Shown: piece by piece, positions 1-6,647 of the stretch
Layout of the letters: every line of letters starts with the position of its first letter
Position numbering within the stretch: position 1 is the stretch's first letter
Assembly (NCBI GenBank): GCA_028682845.1
Contig: JAJRAT010000122.1
Span: 1-11,904, forward strand
Reading direction: 5' to 3'
Source of the DNA: Methanothrix sp.
Lineage (GTDB): Archaea > Halobacteriota > Methanosarcinia > Methanotrichales > Methanotrichaceae
Length of the DNA stretch: 11,904 nucleotides
Made by a program: the position numbers and the translations under genes
The notes under the pieces: model-generated
What the model was told of the DNA's origin: nothing
What the model saw: the letters and a program-made list of their open reading frames with translations, nothing else
The model's database searches: none

Positions 1-54
1 ATGATGACTGAGTGTGAACGGTCGGCAACCCCGCATATTTCGGGCAAAAGATAG

Positions 55-153
55 TTGAGGTGTTCGGCGGCGGGAGCGGATGCGCTGCTGGTGGGGACGG
101 AGTTGATGGCAAGGCCGGGGAGGCTTGGGGTAATTAACAAAGCTCTAATTTAA
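55..153 (+). pseudogene. Possible C-terminal remnant of indole-3-glycerol phosphate synthase (TrpC-like)
   Basis: Reading frame 1 contains the peptide AGADALLVGTELMARPG (from about base 73), followed by some 10 residues and a TAA at 151-153. The pattern GADAxLVGTxLM is typical of the last beta strand and phosphate-binding region of TrpC, the TIM-barrel enzyme that closes the indole ring in tryptophan synthesis. The same frame is interrupted by TAG at 52-54. The residues before it (1-51) do not obviously resemble the preceding part of TrpC, so this is either a decayed gene or the frameshifted end of one lying mostly outside the window. The match rests on one short motif and could be chance in GC-rich DNA. 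Confidence 0.3.
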
Positions 154-174
154 TTCAAATTTATTTATTAAAAA

Positions 175-318
175 CTATTGATGCTGGATCTTAAACCCAT
201 AGTTGATCAAAATCGTCCTTAGAATCCCGGATACCTTGCGCTCGGGCGACCGCTCGTCTATAGGCAGGGCCGTACCGCAGAGATGAGAATCCGTCCGGCA
301 TTCCGCTTTAAATGGCAA
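175..318 (-). pseudogene. Short unrecognised ORF or gene remnant behind the regulator gene
   Basis: A minus-strand frame can start at TTG (318) and ends with TAG at 175, giving 47 residues. Its second half reads like real protein (LPIDERSPERKVSGILRTIL and on to the stop), with basic and hydrophobic residues alternating as in a helix. A different frame just upstream, from ATG at 329, reads MDYFCHLKRNAGRILISAVR before its own stop near 260. The two together look like one short gene broken by a frameshift. No family is recognised. It lies 26 bases after the stop of the regulator gene, on the same strand. It could also be chance coding. Confidence 0.25.
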
Positions 319-344
319 AAATAGTCCATCAGTCCTTTCCGGCC

Positions 345-908
345 TTAAGGCGTTTGCACCTTCATCTCACCTCTGCGGTACGCATCCTCAAGTATCTCTC
401 CCAGTTTCTCGGACAGCATTTCTGCAGCATGGTCCGACATGCATATCTTGACGTCCTTGGGACCCTCAGATGAGATGTGAATCTCGTGGCCTTCTTGGCC
501 ATTCGGCTCATCCCGCAACTCTTCATCGTGATAATGACGGATGGCATCCTCCATGCAGGCGGTTTTGTCTCTATCGTCCGTGACGGCATAGGCGAGAAGC
601 GTGAGCGCCACAAGCCTCTTGCTGGCCAGGTTGACTCTGTAAACCGGTCGCTGAGGATCGCTGGAAATTTTCTCCAGCATATTTTGCGCCGACAGAGCCT
701 CCAGAGCATTCTTTATGCGTGGAGCCGATGATGCGGCCAGAACCTCCAGATCTTTGGGACGAAATTCTCGATATGGGTCTGCCGTTATTTCCCTAATAAC
801 CCTGAGCAGCACCGTGTTACCGAACAGTCCGCCGAAAGGAAGTCTGCTGCTTTCCATCTGCATCTCATCTTCTTCGGATAAAAGCGGCAGATCTGATGAA
901 TCCATCAT
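345..908 (-). CDS. Winged-helix-type transcriptional regulator, unrecognised subfamily
   Basis: The protein is 187 aa from the ATG at 908. A GAGGTG ribosome site at 920-915 sits 6 nt upstream of it; an in-frame GTG at 917 lies inside that site and is unlikely to be the start. After an acidic N-terminus, residues ~25-100 read as a winged helix: FGNTVLLRVIREI, then FRPKDLEVLAASSAPRIKNALEAL as the helix-turn-helix pair, LEKI, and QRPVYRVN as the wing. A hydrophobic helix (RLVALTLLAYAV) and a charged region with acidic and His residues (RHYHDEEL, GHEIHIS) follow. The last 35 residues form another amphipathic helix, possibly for dimerisation. No transmembrane segment or metal site is convincing. 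The neighbours do not tell what it controls. The wHTH assignment is from sequence pattern and is fairly likely; the target is unknown. Confidence 0.65.
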   Translation of the reverse strand: MMDSSDLPLLSEEDEMQMESSRLPFGGLFGNTVLLRVIREITADPYREFRPKDLEVLAASSAPRIKNALEALSAQNMLEKISSDPQRPVYRVNLASKRLVALTLLAYAVTDDRDKTACMEDAIRHYHDEELRDEPNGQEGHEIHISSEGPKDVKICMSDHAAEMLSEKLGEILEDAYRRGEMKVQTP

Positions 909-948
909 TGTAAGCACCTCTATTACTACTGATAAATCTGCTCAACAA

Positions 949-958
949 CTATATCAAA
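949..958 (-). promoter_or_regulatory. Candidate TATA box of the regulator gene
   Basis: On the minus strand TTTGATATAG lies about 45 nt before the chosen ATG at 908. An archaeal start site ~25 nt downstream would give a leader of about 20 nt holding the GAGGTG ribosome site. The motif is imperfect and no BRE is clear. Confidence 0.3.
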
Positions 959-983
959 CTTGTTTTGGGTTACACAAAATAAG

Positions 984-1313
984 CTATAGCCGCATCCTGT
1001 GGCTGTGGTGCGGTATATCATAGCCGTAATTGCGGGCCCAAATGCTCGCCCATCTCCTATCCATTACCTTAACAATCACGATGCCGTGGCTGGTCCTGCC
1101 TACTATTATGAGATCGGGCCCCATTTCTTTAACGAAATTCTTCAGATCCATGCCAAGAGGACTGCAGTACGCGTCACATTCTTCATAGGTAGCATTAAAT
1201 CCCCTCTTCTTGATCCATCCAAGGAATCTTGCACCATTCTCTCCCGGATCTGGCGGGCTGGGCAACTCATCGGCGTATGCTTTGCGTTTTCCTGCCTCTT
1301 CCTCTGGCGGCAT
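984..1313 (-). CDS. Small hypothetical protein with a CxxxC pair
   Basis: This minus-strand frame of 109 aa is not recognised. The N-terminal 30 residues are rich in Glu, Pro and Gly and look disordered. From residue ~30 the sequence is more protein-like: FLGWIKKRGFNATYEECDAYC (Cys46 and Cys50), LKNFVKEMGPDLIIVGRTSHG, then strand-like IVIVKV and an aromatic segment with two Trp. A compact alpha/beta fold is plausible. The opposite strand also carries a frame of similar length (999-1337), but it is hydrophobic in the way shadow frames usually are. No ribosome site precedes the ATG. A TTTATTA element about 26-33 nt upstream would suit a leaderless transcript. The true start could be internal. 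Moderate to low confidence that this is a gene. Confidence 0.45.
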   Translation of the reverse strand: MPPEEEAGKRKAYADELPSPPDPGENGARFLGWIKKRGFNATYEECDAYCSPLGMDLKNFVKEMGPDLIIVGRTSHGIVIVKVMDRRWASIWARNYGYDIPHHSHRMRL

Positions 1314-1356
1314 GGGTATAAATGCTGCAAAAGCTAAGTAATAAAGTTAAGGATGA

Positions 1357-1585
1357 TTAGTCGGGGCCATCTTTCGAATAGACAAATTCCTGGACTGGAA
1401 TTTTGAGCGATTTCGAAATCATCCGGGATAAATGGTTTTCATCGGATAAGAATACTGCGCGAAATAGATGCTGCAAAGATCCAAAAAATGGTTCGATTTA
1501 TGGCCGGTTTCAGGCCCAACGGCTTAAATTCTTTGGCGGCAGTTTTCACATCCCTTTGACACACGAATCCATAAACCGGCTTGCT
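1357..1585 (-). pseudogene. Frameshifted gene remnant downstream of rtcA
   Basis: Two overlapping minus-strand frames each read like protein over part of this stretch. The first, open from 1585, gives SKPVYGFVCQRDVKTAAKEF then KPLGLKPAINR, then loses character and stops at 1439. The second, open from about 1500, gives EPFFGSLQHLFRAVFLSDEN then HLSRMISKSLKIPVQEFVYS and stops with TAA at 1357. Joined near base 1490-1500 they would make one product of about 75 residues, so a single indel is the simplest explanation. No ATG start is seen; a GTG at 1564-1562 lies in the first frame. I do not recognise the family. It is on the same strand as rtcA, whose stop codon is only 17 bases away. A competing + strand frame at 1403-1600 looks unlike a protein. 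Confidence 0.35.
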
Positions 1586-1601
1586 TCAAGATCTCCTTAA
1601 A

Positions 1602-2609
1602 TCATCCTTGCTCGATCCTGAACAGGCCCTTCTCTTCCGTGATCTCGATTTTTGCATCAAGGAATCTTGCCGCCGTCCAGATGTTTGTCTTCGTGTGCAG
1701 CGAGACCTCTCGGGCGGTGTAGCTCCCGCCCGCCATCGCCAGATAGGGAATGAGCTGATCGGCCAGATGGACGTCGACCGATGCGCGGGATTTCAGCTCC
1801 GCTATCAGTTCCTGCGCCGCTGCCCTTCCTACCTTTTCCGCCGGGAGGCCCCGCTCGCCGAGGCAGCTTGCACCCTTGCCGCCGGACCAGAGGGTTATCC
1901 CGCTTCCCATGGACGGCAAACGGAGGATTTCCGTCTTCAGTTCCGCATCAAATCCGGCTTGTTTCAGCTCTGCAGCAGCGGCTTCAGCCTGCCGCCTGGC
2001 CACGTGCTCCGGCAGGTTGCCGCAGTGAGAGATGCCCCGAATCAAGGGTTGCGCCGCTACTTCGTGCCGCAGATGTGCTGATTGAAGCGGCCCGGGATCT
2101 ACCGACATGGAAATTGTTCCCTGGCCTTTGGGATAGTAGCCCCGCTGCAACAGCTCAAACTCGACCTCGGCACCAAAGAGCCTGAGTGCCGGCAGGAAGA
2201 CAAACCGGAAGTAGTCAACCGTAGGAGACCACTGCACGTCCGTGCCGCCCCGAACCTGCAGCGAGATGGGGCCGTTCGCCCTGATCATGGCCGGCAGGAG
2301 GCACTGCAAGAGAAGTGTTATGCTGCCTGCGGTCCCAATGTCGACGCTGTAGCTGCCTGCACAGATTTTGCCGGGCTGGAAGGTCAGTTCCACGGAGCCG
2401 GGCTGAACGCCTGCCGTCCTGGCACGGCAAAGCTTTGCCAGAGCCAAAATAGCTCCGGCATGTTGAGCCGCCAGGCCGGGCCTGGGGCGACCTTGGCGGA
2501 TCTTGGTTATGTGAACGGGCTTCCCAGTGACCGCGGACAGTGCCGCTGCCGTCCGGACGATCTGCCCGCCGCCTTCTCCAAATGAGCCGTCAATCTCGAT
2601 CATGGGCAT
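1602..2609 (-). CDS. rtcA: RNA 3'-terminal phosphate cyclase
   Basis: RtcA converts RNA 3'-phosphate ends to 2',3'-cyclic phosphate using ATP through an enzyme-AMP intermediate. Family hallmarks are visible: [17 protein letters not shown] at the N-terminus, [10 protein letters not shown] at about residues 42-51, the central [11 protein letters not shown] and GGTDVQWSP, the GYYPKGQG segment, and [14 protein letters not shown] near residue 281, where the His is the expected nucleophile for AMP. The length of 335 aa matches the usual ~340. I chose the ATG at 2609 because a GGGAG site lies 11 nt upstream; an ATG two codons later and a TTG at 2630 are alternatives, but the TTG lies before the ribosome site. 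The gene diverges from the superoperon. No RtcB or archease gene is beside it here. Confidence 0.95.
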   Translation of the reverse strand: MPMIEIDGSFGEGGGQIVRTAAALSAVTGKPVHITKIRQGRPRPGLAAQHAGAILALAKLCRARTAGVQPGSVELTFQPGKICAGSYSVDIGTAGSITLLLQCLLPAMIRANGPISLQVRGGTDVQWSPTVDYFRFVFLPALRLFGAEVEFELLQRGYYPKGQGTISMSVDPGPLQSAHLRHEVAAQPLIRGISHCGNLPEHVARRQAEAAAAELKQAGFDAELKTEILRLPSMGSGITLWSGGKGASCLGERGLPAEKVGRAAAQELIAELKSRASVDVHLADQLIPYLAMAGGSYTAREVSLHTKTNIWTAARFLDAKIEITEEKGLFRIEQG

Positions 2610-2714
2610 AGGGGCAAGGGCTCCCTGCAATTGTGCGGCAGTGCTGCTATTCCTTCTTGAGATGGCCGGAAGAGAGTGTCGCTTGAATCATCACTGCATA
2701 TCGATTTGTTTGGC

Positions 2715-2732
2715 TTGACTCGATTGACTCGA
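2715..2732. repeat. Tandem 9-bp direct repeat TTGACTCGA x2
   Basis: TTGACTCGA occurs twice head to tail with no spacer. Each copy contains an imperfect dyad around ACTCGA. It lies ~100 bases 5' of the rtcA start and ~180 bases 5' of the superoperon TATA box, a position that would suit an operator for either side. No function is shown. Confidence 0.7.
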
Positions 2733-2777
2733 TTCTTTGACATAATATCTGGAGAGAAAATGGAGATCATACTACTT

Positions 2778-2841
2778 CATCATTGCTCATGGCCATCATT
2801 GCTCATGTTCATCATTGTTCGTGTTCATCTCAATTCATCCC
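2778..2841. repeat. Imperfect 16-bp tandem repeat, about four units
   Basis: Units begin at 2778, 2794, 2810 and 2826. The first two are CATCATTGCTCATGGC and CATCATTGCTCATGTT, the third is CATCATTGTTCGTGTT, and the fourth (CATCTCAATTCATCCC) is strongly decayed. The block ends about 65 bases upstream of the superoperon TATA box. A period of 16 bp is not an exact number of helical turns. Confidence 0.75.
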
Positions 2842-2906
2842 CGTCTTGATCCATATCTCCATTTGCTCATCCGCCGGCTTCATGCACGTCTTCTTCGGAA
2901 CCTATG

Positions 2907-2920
2907 GCAAACCTTTATCT
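2907..2920 (+). promoter_or_regulatory. Superoperon promoter (BRE plus TATA box)
   Basis: GCAAAC (2907-2912) directly followed by CTTTATCT (2913-2920) resembles the BRE and box A pairs seen upstream of strong methanogen promoters. Transcription would start near 2940-2945, giving a leader of about 50 nt before the L15e ATG at 2992. Confidence 0.55.
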
Positions 2921-2991
2921 CCTGGAAGCAGGATTCCTTTTCTAGTTCCGGAATGTGACCAATAGTGGTCGAACCGGTAAGGGTGAAAAAG

Positions 2992-3579
2992 ATGAAGTCT
3001 TTTTACAAGTATATCAGTGATGCCTGGTCCTCTCCCCGAGAGGGCTACGTCGGCGCACTGAGACAAGATAGGCTCAAGGCCTGGCGTCAGGAAATGACCG
3101 TGCAGAAGATCGAGCGGCCTACCCGCCTGGACAGGGCGCGGGCGCTCGGCTACAAGGCCAAGCAGGGCATTGTCGTGGCGCGGGTCATGGTAAGGCGCGG
3201 TGGCCGCCGCAAGTCCCGTTACCAGAGGAACAGAAAGACCAGCAAGATGGGCGTGAACACCATCACCATGGGCAAGTCCATCCAGAGGATCGCAGAGGAG
3301 CGGGCCGGAAGGCGGTTCCGCAACATGGAAGTTCTCAACTCCTACTGGGTCGCCGAGGACGGCAAACACAAGTGGTACGAGGTCATATTGGTTGACCCAT
3401 GCGCACCATCCATCATGAACGACAAAAACCTCAAATGGGTTACGAATGACGTTCACCGGGGCAGGGCCGTGCGCGGCAAGACCAGCGCCGGTCGCAAGGG
3501 TCGCGGCATGAGGCATAAGGGCTTCGGCACTGAGAAGACAAGGCCCGGCATCAGAGCCCACGACGGCAAAGGAAAGTAA
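2992..3579 (+). CDS. rpl15e: Large ribosomal subunit protein L15e
   Basis: L15e is a 50S protein found in archaea and eukaryotes that binds 23S rRNA. From ATG 2992 the product has 195 aa, the usual archaeal size, and begins [12 protein letters not shown] as expected. A GGGTG site (2981-2985) lies 6 nt upstream; the in-frame GTG at 2965 adds nine residues not seen in the family and lies before that site. The body is very basic, with the typical stretches [36 protein letters not shown] and a C-terminal tail ([17 protein letters not shown]). It is the first gene after the promoter, and its stop directly abuts the GTG of the next gene. Confidence 0.97.
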   Translation: MKSFYKYISDAWSSPREGYVGALRQDRLKAWRQEMTVQKIERPTRLDRARALGYKAKQGIVVARVMVRRGGRRKSRYQRNRKTSKMGVNTITMGKSIQRIAEERAGRRFRNMEVLNSYWVAEDGKHKWYEVILVDPCAPSIMNDKNLKWVTNDVHRGRAVRGKTSAGRKGRGMRHKGFGTEKTRPGIRAHDGKGK

Positions 3580-3996
3580 GTGATTGATAAGGTCTCATTC
3601 CGGGCCTTTGTGGCGGCGACTGAGGACGTTGACCGGGTGCGCGAAGCCCTCGGCATCTTCGTTCCTCTGGACAGGATTACCGCTGTAGCCGCAGAAGGTC
3701 ATTTTGGAAATGAGATCCTGATCCTAGAGGCCAGCCTCAAGAAAAAAGAGGCCCGGGCCTTCTTCAGCATTTTGCACGAACAGCTTCCCGCCTCAGATCT
3801 GGCGCGATTGCGCCGGGAGATGGCGGACCGGCTGGAGGACGACAGCCACTTTTATCTGCGCCTGGACAAGCAGGCCGCTTACAAAGGCATTCTCCGTTTG
3901 ACGGAATCAAAGGATGCATTGGATATCACAGCCCTCGTCAAAACCTATCCCGCCCGGCGCGAGGAAGCCTTGAAGATCCTGGGCGAACTCATATGA
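3580..3996 (+). CDS. Predicted RNA-binding protein of the exosome superoperon (PF01877/COG1325 family)
   Basis: The 138-aa product matches, by pattern and position, the small archaeal family placed between L15e and the RNase P genes and long predicted to be an RNA-binding exosome partner. Visible features are VSFRAFVAATEDVDRVREAL at the N-terminus, EGHFGNEILILEASLKKKEA in the middle, and DDSHFYLRLDKQAAYKG near residues 87-103, which is the best conserved block. The likely fold is a compact alpha/beta domain related to ribosomal protein L5. The start is the GTG immediately after the L15e stop, with AAAGGAAAG just upstream acting as the ribosome site. It overlaps rnp3 by ATGA, so the two are probably translationally coupled. 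Its biochemical role is not established here. Confidence 0.85.
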   Translation: MIDKVSFRAFVAATEDVDRVREALGIFVPLDRITAVAAEGHFGNEILILEASLKKKEARAFFSILHEQLPASDLARLRREMADRLEDDSHFYLRLDKQAAYKGILRLTESKDALDITALVKTYPARREEALKILGELI

Positions 3997-4676
3997 GCTT
4001 TTGCGAATGCCTGAAGGCCTATCCGGAAGGCTCGGCCTCTGCCAGCCGTCTGGCCTTGACCGCCAAAGGTCTCGGCTACTCTTCTCTGATCATCTGCAAC
4101 GCCGAGCCCCAGAAGGTCTTTCGGCCCGATGCCGCTTCAGCCGTCAAGGGCGTTCGTGTGATTTTGGGCGCGGAGGTCACGGCGGCTCATCCCAAGGCTC
4201 TGAAAAGCCGCATCTCCGCCCTGAGAGCAAGATATCCGTTTCTCATGGTCCGGGGCGGGACGGACGAGATCATTAAAGTTGCCTCGGAGGACCCCAATGT
4301 GGATCTTCTCATGCACCCCTGTGCCTATGACGCCCGCCGGTCCCTGAGCATCGCCACCGCCAGGGCGGCCCGGCTCAATAAGGTGGCCATCGGCTTTGAC
4401 CTGGGGGCGCTGGTGCATCTGCGAGGCAGTTCTCGCGCCCGATGGCTGGAGGCTGCCAGGCGAAATTTGCTTGTGGCCCGCAAGTTCGAGCTGTCCGTCG
4501 CAATTACTGCCGGTGCACTGTCTCATCTCGACTTGAAGGCCCCCCGGGACATGATCGCCCTGGCAATGGTTGCAGGCTTTGAGCGAGAAGAGGCGGAAGA
4601 TGCCCTGAGGCTACCGGAAAGGCTGGTCGACCTGAACATGAGGGCCTGGACAAGTCCGGGTGTGGAGCTTCTTTGA
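3993..4676 (+). CDS. rnp3: Ribonuclease P protein component 3 (Rpp30 homologue)
   Basis: Rnp3 is a TIM-barrel-like subunit that pairs with Rnp2 and helps the catalytic RNase P RNA remove 5' leaders from pre-tRNA. The 227-aa product shows the family layout: KGLGYSSLIICN as an early strand, VILGAEVTA in the first half, PFLMVRGGTDEIIKVASEDP and VDLLMHP in the middle, NKVAIGFDLGAL, and SVAITAGALSHLDLKAPRDM near residues 170-189, followed by helix and tail. The ATG overlaps the TGA of the previous gene by four bases, and the TGA overlaps the TTG of rnp2 by four bases (TTGA), so three genes are linked by overlaps. No oddities in length. Confidence 0.93.
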   Translation: MSFCECLKAYPEGSASASRLALTAKGLGYSSLIICNAEPQKVFRPDAASAVKGVRVILGAEVTAAHPKALKSRISALRARYPFLMVRGGTDEIIKVASEDPNVDLLMHPCAYDARRSLSIATARAARLNKVAIGFDLGALVHLRGSSRARWLEAARRNLLVARKFELSVAITAGALSHLDLKAPRDMIALAMVAGFEREEAEDALRLPERLVDLNMRAWTSPGVELL

Positions 4677-5212
4677 GGAGCAGGCTGCCCGTGCTGCGGG
4701 CGAGAAGGAGATATATGGTCTTCGAGATGGAGGCGGAAGATACCGTCTCGGCAAAAGATCTCATGAACGAGATACATTCGGCCCAGTTCTCTCTCTTCGG
4801 CGATGCGGGTGCCAGCGTAAACCGGCTCAAGCTCATCACATTCAACGGCAAGCGCGGCCTTCTTCGGTGCCGTCACACTCATATCGATGATACCAGAGCG
4901 ATTTTGGCCACGATCTTTTTGATAAATGGGATTAGGGTCGCGTTGCATTCAAAAGGTGTTTCGGGAACGATCAAAGCCGCTACAGAAAAGTATTTACCGC
5001 AACTCGGTAAAATAAGTGATGAAACCGACGGAAGAAGAATCGAGCTGAAAGAAGTCTCCGGGTGCATTATTCGCACCCACGGCCTGAAAATCGATCTCTG
5101 TCCGGATGACCGGAATAAGACTAAAGGATCAGACACCCGATATTTGGGGCTGACCTCTTTTGATTTAAGTGGAGGACACGAGGATGCAGATGGCACCGCA
5201 GATGGGTTATGA
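4673..5212 (+). CDS. rnp2: Ribonuclease P protein component 2 (Pop5 homologue), TTG start
   Basis: Rnp2 forms a heterotetramer with Rnp3 that contacts the catalytic domain of RNase P RNA. The start is TTG at 4673: GGAG at 4664-4667 lies 5 nt upstream, and the resulting [15 protein letters not shown] is the expected archaeal Pop5 opening. An ATG at residue 15 would cut this away. The RRM-like core continues through [40 protein letters not shown] and [13 protein letters not shown]. The product of 179 aa is longer than many archaeal homologues; the extra ~45 residues (including [10 protein letters not shown]) may be a lineage-specific tail. The last ten codons overlap the start of psmA by 29 nt and encode a small acidic, Gly-rich tail. 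Confidence 0.9.
   Translation: MRSRLPVLRARRRYMVFEMEAEDTVSAKDLMNEIHSAQFSLFGDAGASVNRLKLITFNGKRGLLRCRHTHIDDTRAILATIFLINGIRVALHSKGVSGTIKAATEKYLPQLGKISDETDGRRIELKEVSGCIIRTHGLKIDLCPDDRNKTKGSDTRYLGLTSFDLSGGHEDADGTADGL
5171..5175 (+). promoter_or_regulatory. Ribosome site that sets the psmA start
   Basis: GGAGG lies 8 nt upstream of the ATG at 5184 and inside the end of rnp2. It supports this ATG over the in-frame GTG at 5169. Confidence 0.75.
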
Positions 5213-5942
5213 TAGGGCTATTACCGTATTCAGCCCTGATGGCAGATTATTTCAAGTTGAATACGCTCGCGAGGCCGTTCGGAGGGGAACGACGGCTGTG
5301 GGCATCAAAGCAAAAGACGGCGTAGTCGTGCTGGTGGATAAGAGAATTACCAGCAGGCTCATGGAACCCAAATCTATTGAGAAGATCTTTCAAATTGACT
5401 CGCACATCGGCGCTGCCACATCCGGCCTGGTAGCGGATGCAAGGGTTCTGATCGACAGAGCCAGAGTCGAGAGCCAGATCAATCGGCTGGTCTACGATGA
5501 GCCTATCGGCGTCGAGGCCCTGGCCAAGAAGATCTGCGACTTCAAGCAGCAGTACACACAGTACGGCGGCGTGCGGCCTTTCGGCACAGCTCTCCTGATC
5601 ATCGGTGCGGAAGAAGATAAGACGCGCCTGTTTGAGACCGACCCGTCAGGTGCGCTGCTGGAGTACAAGGCAACGGGCATCGGTGCCGGTCGTTCTGCAG
5701 TCATGGAGGTCTTCGAGGAGAAGTACAGAGGAGACCTGACGATGGATGAGGCGGTCATTATGGGTCTCGAGGCGCTCTACAAGGCATCGGAAGGCAAAGT
5801 AGAGGCGGCCACCACGGAGATCGGCATTATCAAGCTGGGAGACCGAAAATTCACCAAGCTCACCGAGAGTGAAGTAGGAGAATACGTTAACCGGATGAAG
5901 GCGCAAGTAACTGCCGGTAAAGAGGAGAAGAGAGAGGCATAA
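5184..5942 (+). CDS. psmA: Proteasome subunit alpha
   Basis: PsmA forms the outer seven-membered rings of the 20S proteasome and gates substrate entry to the PsmB chamber. From ATG 5184 the 252-aa product begins [20 protein letters not shown], the standard opening; Tyr9-Asp10-Arg11 is the gate motif. The proteasome alpha signature [12 protein letters not shown] follows. The docking-pocket Lys region is [11 protein letters not shown], and the core contains [20 protein letters not shown] and [13 protein letters not shown] sequence ([17 protein letters not shown]). No propeptide is present, as expected for alpha subunits. The C-terminus is a charged Lys/Glu tail. It lies three bases before the SBDS start. 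The beta subunit and PAN ATPase are not in the window. Confidence 0.97.
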   Translation: MQMAPQMGYDRAITVFSPDGRLFQVEYAREAVRRGTTAVGIKAKDGVVVLVDKRITSRLMEPKSIEKIFQIDSHIGAATSGLVADARVLIDRARVESQINRLVYDEPIGVEALAKKICDFKQQYTQYGGVRPFGTALLIIGAEEDKTRLFETDPSGALLEYKATGIGAGRSAVMEVFEEKYRGDLTMDEAVIMGLEALYKASEGKVEAATTEIGIIKLGDRKFTKLTESEVGEYVNRMKAQVTAGKEEKREA

Positions 5943-5945
5943 AGA

Positions 5946-6647
5946 ATGGTCAGACTGGATGATGCGGTTCCAGCGAGACTGAAGACCCACGGAACCACCT
6001 TTGAGGTTCTGGTGGACCCCGATGGTGCCCTTGCCCTGAAGAGGGGCGATGCCGTCAATCTGGAAGAGATCTTGGCGGTGGAGGATGTCTTCGAGAATGC
6101 CTCCCGAGGCGACCGCAGCGCAGAAGAAGACTTGCAAAAAGCCTTCGGAACGACCGATGTCACCACAATTGCCGAAGTAATAATCAAAAAGGGCGAGATC
6201 AGCCTCACGGCAGAGCAGCGCAAGCAGTTTATTGAGAACAAGCGCCGCCAGGTAATCGAGGTCATTGCTCGAAACGCCATCAATCCCCAGACCAAAACGC
6301 CCCACCCGCCTGCCAGAATTGAGCAGGCCATGACCGAGGCTCGCGTCAACATCGATCCTACCAAGTCCACGGATGAACTGGTCAAGATCGCCATGAAGGC
6401 CATCAGGCCCCTCATTCCCATCAGGTTCGAGGAGGTAGAGGTGGCGGTCAAGATCCCGCCGTCCTACGCGCCCAAAGCCTACGGGGAAGTCGCAGCTTTC
6501 GGCAAGCTCAGTCGAGAGGCCTGGCAGAACAACGGGGCATGGATCGGCGTGGTTCAGATACCGGCGGGCATGCAGACGGAATTTTACGCCCTGATCAACC
6601 GGCTGACCAAAGGAGAAGCTGAGACGAGCTTCTTAAGCATTGAATGA
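5946..6647 (+). CDS. sbds: Ribosome maturation protein SBDS
   Basis: SBDS homologues bind the large ribosomal subunit; in eukaryotes they act with the GTPase EFL1 to release the anti-association factor eIF6. The 233-aa product has the three expected parts. The N-terminal FYSH domain (residues ~1-90) holds TFEVLVDPDGALALKRGD and the EEILAVEDVFENASRGDRS loop. The helical middle (~90-160) begins EISLTAEQRKQFIENKRRQV and includes NPQTKTPHPPARIEQAM. The ferredoxin-like C-terminal domain (~160-233) contains RPLIPIRFEEVEVAVKIPP. Length and domain order are normal for archaea. It starts three bases after psmA and ends 16 bases before the Rrp4 ATG. Archaeal SBDS has also been linked to RNA metabolism through this gene neighbourhood. 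Confidence 0.97.
   Translation: MVRLDDAVPARLKTHGTTFEVLVDPDGALALKRGDAVNLEEILAVEDVFENASRGDRSAEEDLQKAFGTTDVTTIAEVIIKKGEISLTAEQRKQFIENKRRQVIEVIARNAINPQTKTPHPPARIEQAMTEARVNIDPTKSTDELVKIAMKAIRPLIPIRFEEVEVAVKIPPSYAPKAYGEVAAFGKLSREAWQNNGAWIGVVQIPAGMQTEFYALINRLTKGEAETSFLSIE

Larger units (their letters stand above)
1..344. other. Left-edge gene-poor stretch
   Basis: No intact gene of normal size is visible here. The first ~130 bases are GC-rich and contain a TrpC-like tail on the + strand. Bases ~130-180 are very AT-rich. Bases 175-318 on the minus strand hold a short open frame behind the regulator gene. These two are listed separately. I see no RNA gene or repeat array. Confidence 0.6.
2610..2991. 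other. Divergent intergenic region between rtcA and the L15e operon
   Basis: This 382-base stretch holds no convincing normal-sized gene. It contains a 9-bp tandem duplication at 2715-2732, a 16-bp tandem repeat block at 2778-2841 overlapping a possible 29-codon ORF (2760-2849), and the likely superoperon promoter at 2907-2920. A 60-codon + strand frame at 2783-2965 runs through the TATA box and is rejected. No clear TATA element for the divergent rtcA was found. Confidence 0.6.

Noticed and set aside
999..1337. 112-codon + strand frame opposite the small hypothetical gene
   Set aside because: Its composition is hydrophobic and patternless, as in shadow frames; the minus-strand frame reads better.
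1581..2585. Several long + strand frames over rtcA
   Set aside because: They are antisense to a gene with clear RtcA motifs over its whole length.
2778..2841. Repeat block as a CRISPR array
   Set aside because: The units are 16 bp, directly joined and without spacers, and no cas genes are near.
2783..2965. 60-codon + strand ORF before L15e
   Set aside because: It starts at TTG inside the 16-bp repeats and runs through the BRE/TATA of the superoperon; there is no matching ribosome site.
2902..3561. 219-codon minus-strand frame over L15e
   Set aside because: It is a shadow of the high-GC, Arg-rich L15e gene.
5646..6451. Long minus-strand frames over psmA and SBDS
   Set aside because: Both + strand genes match their families from end to end.
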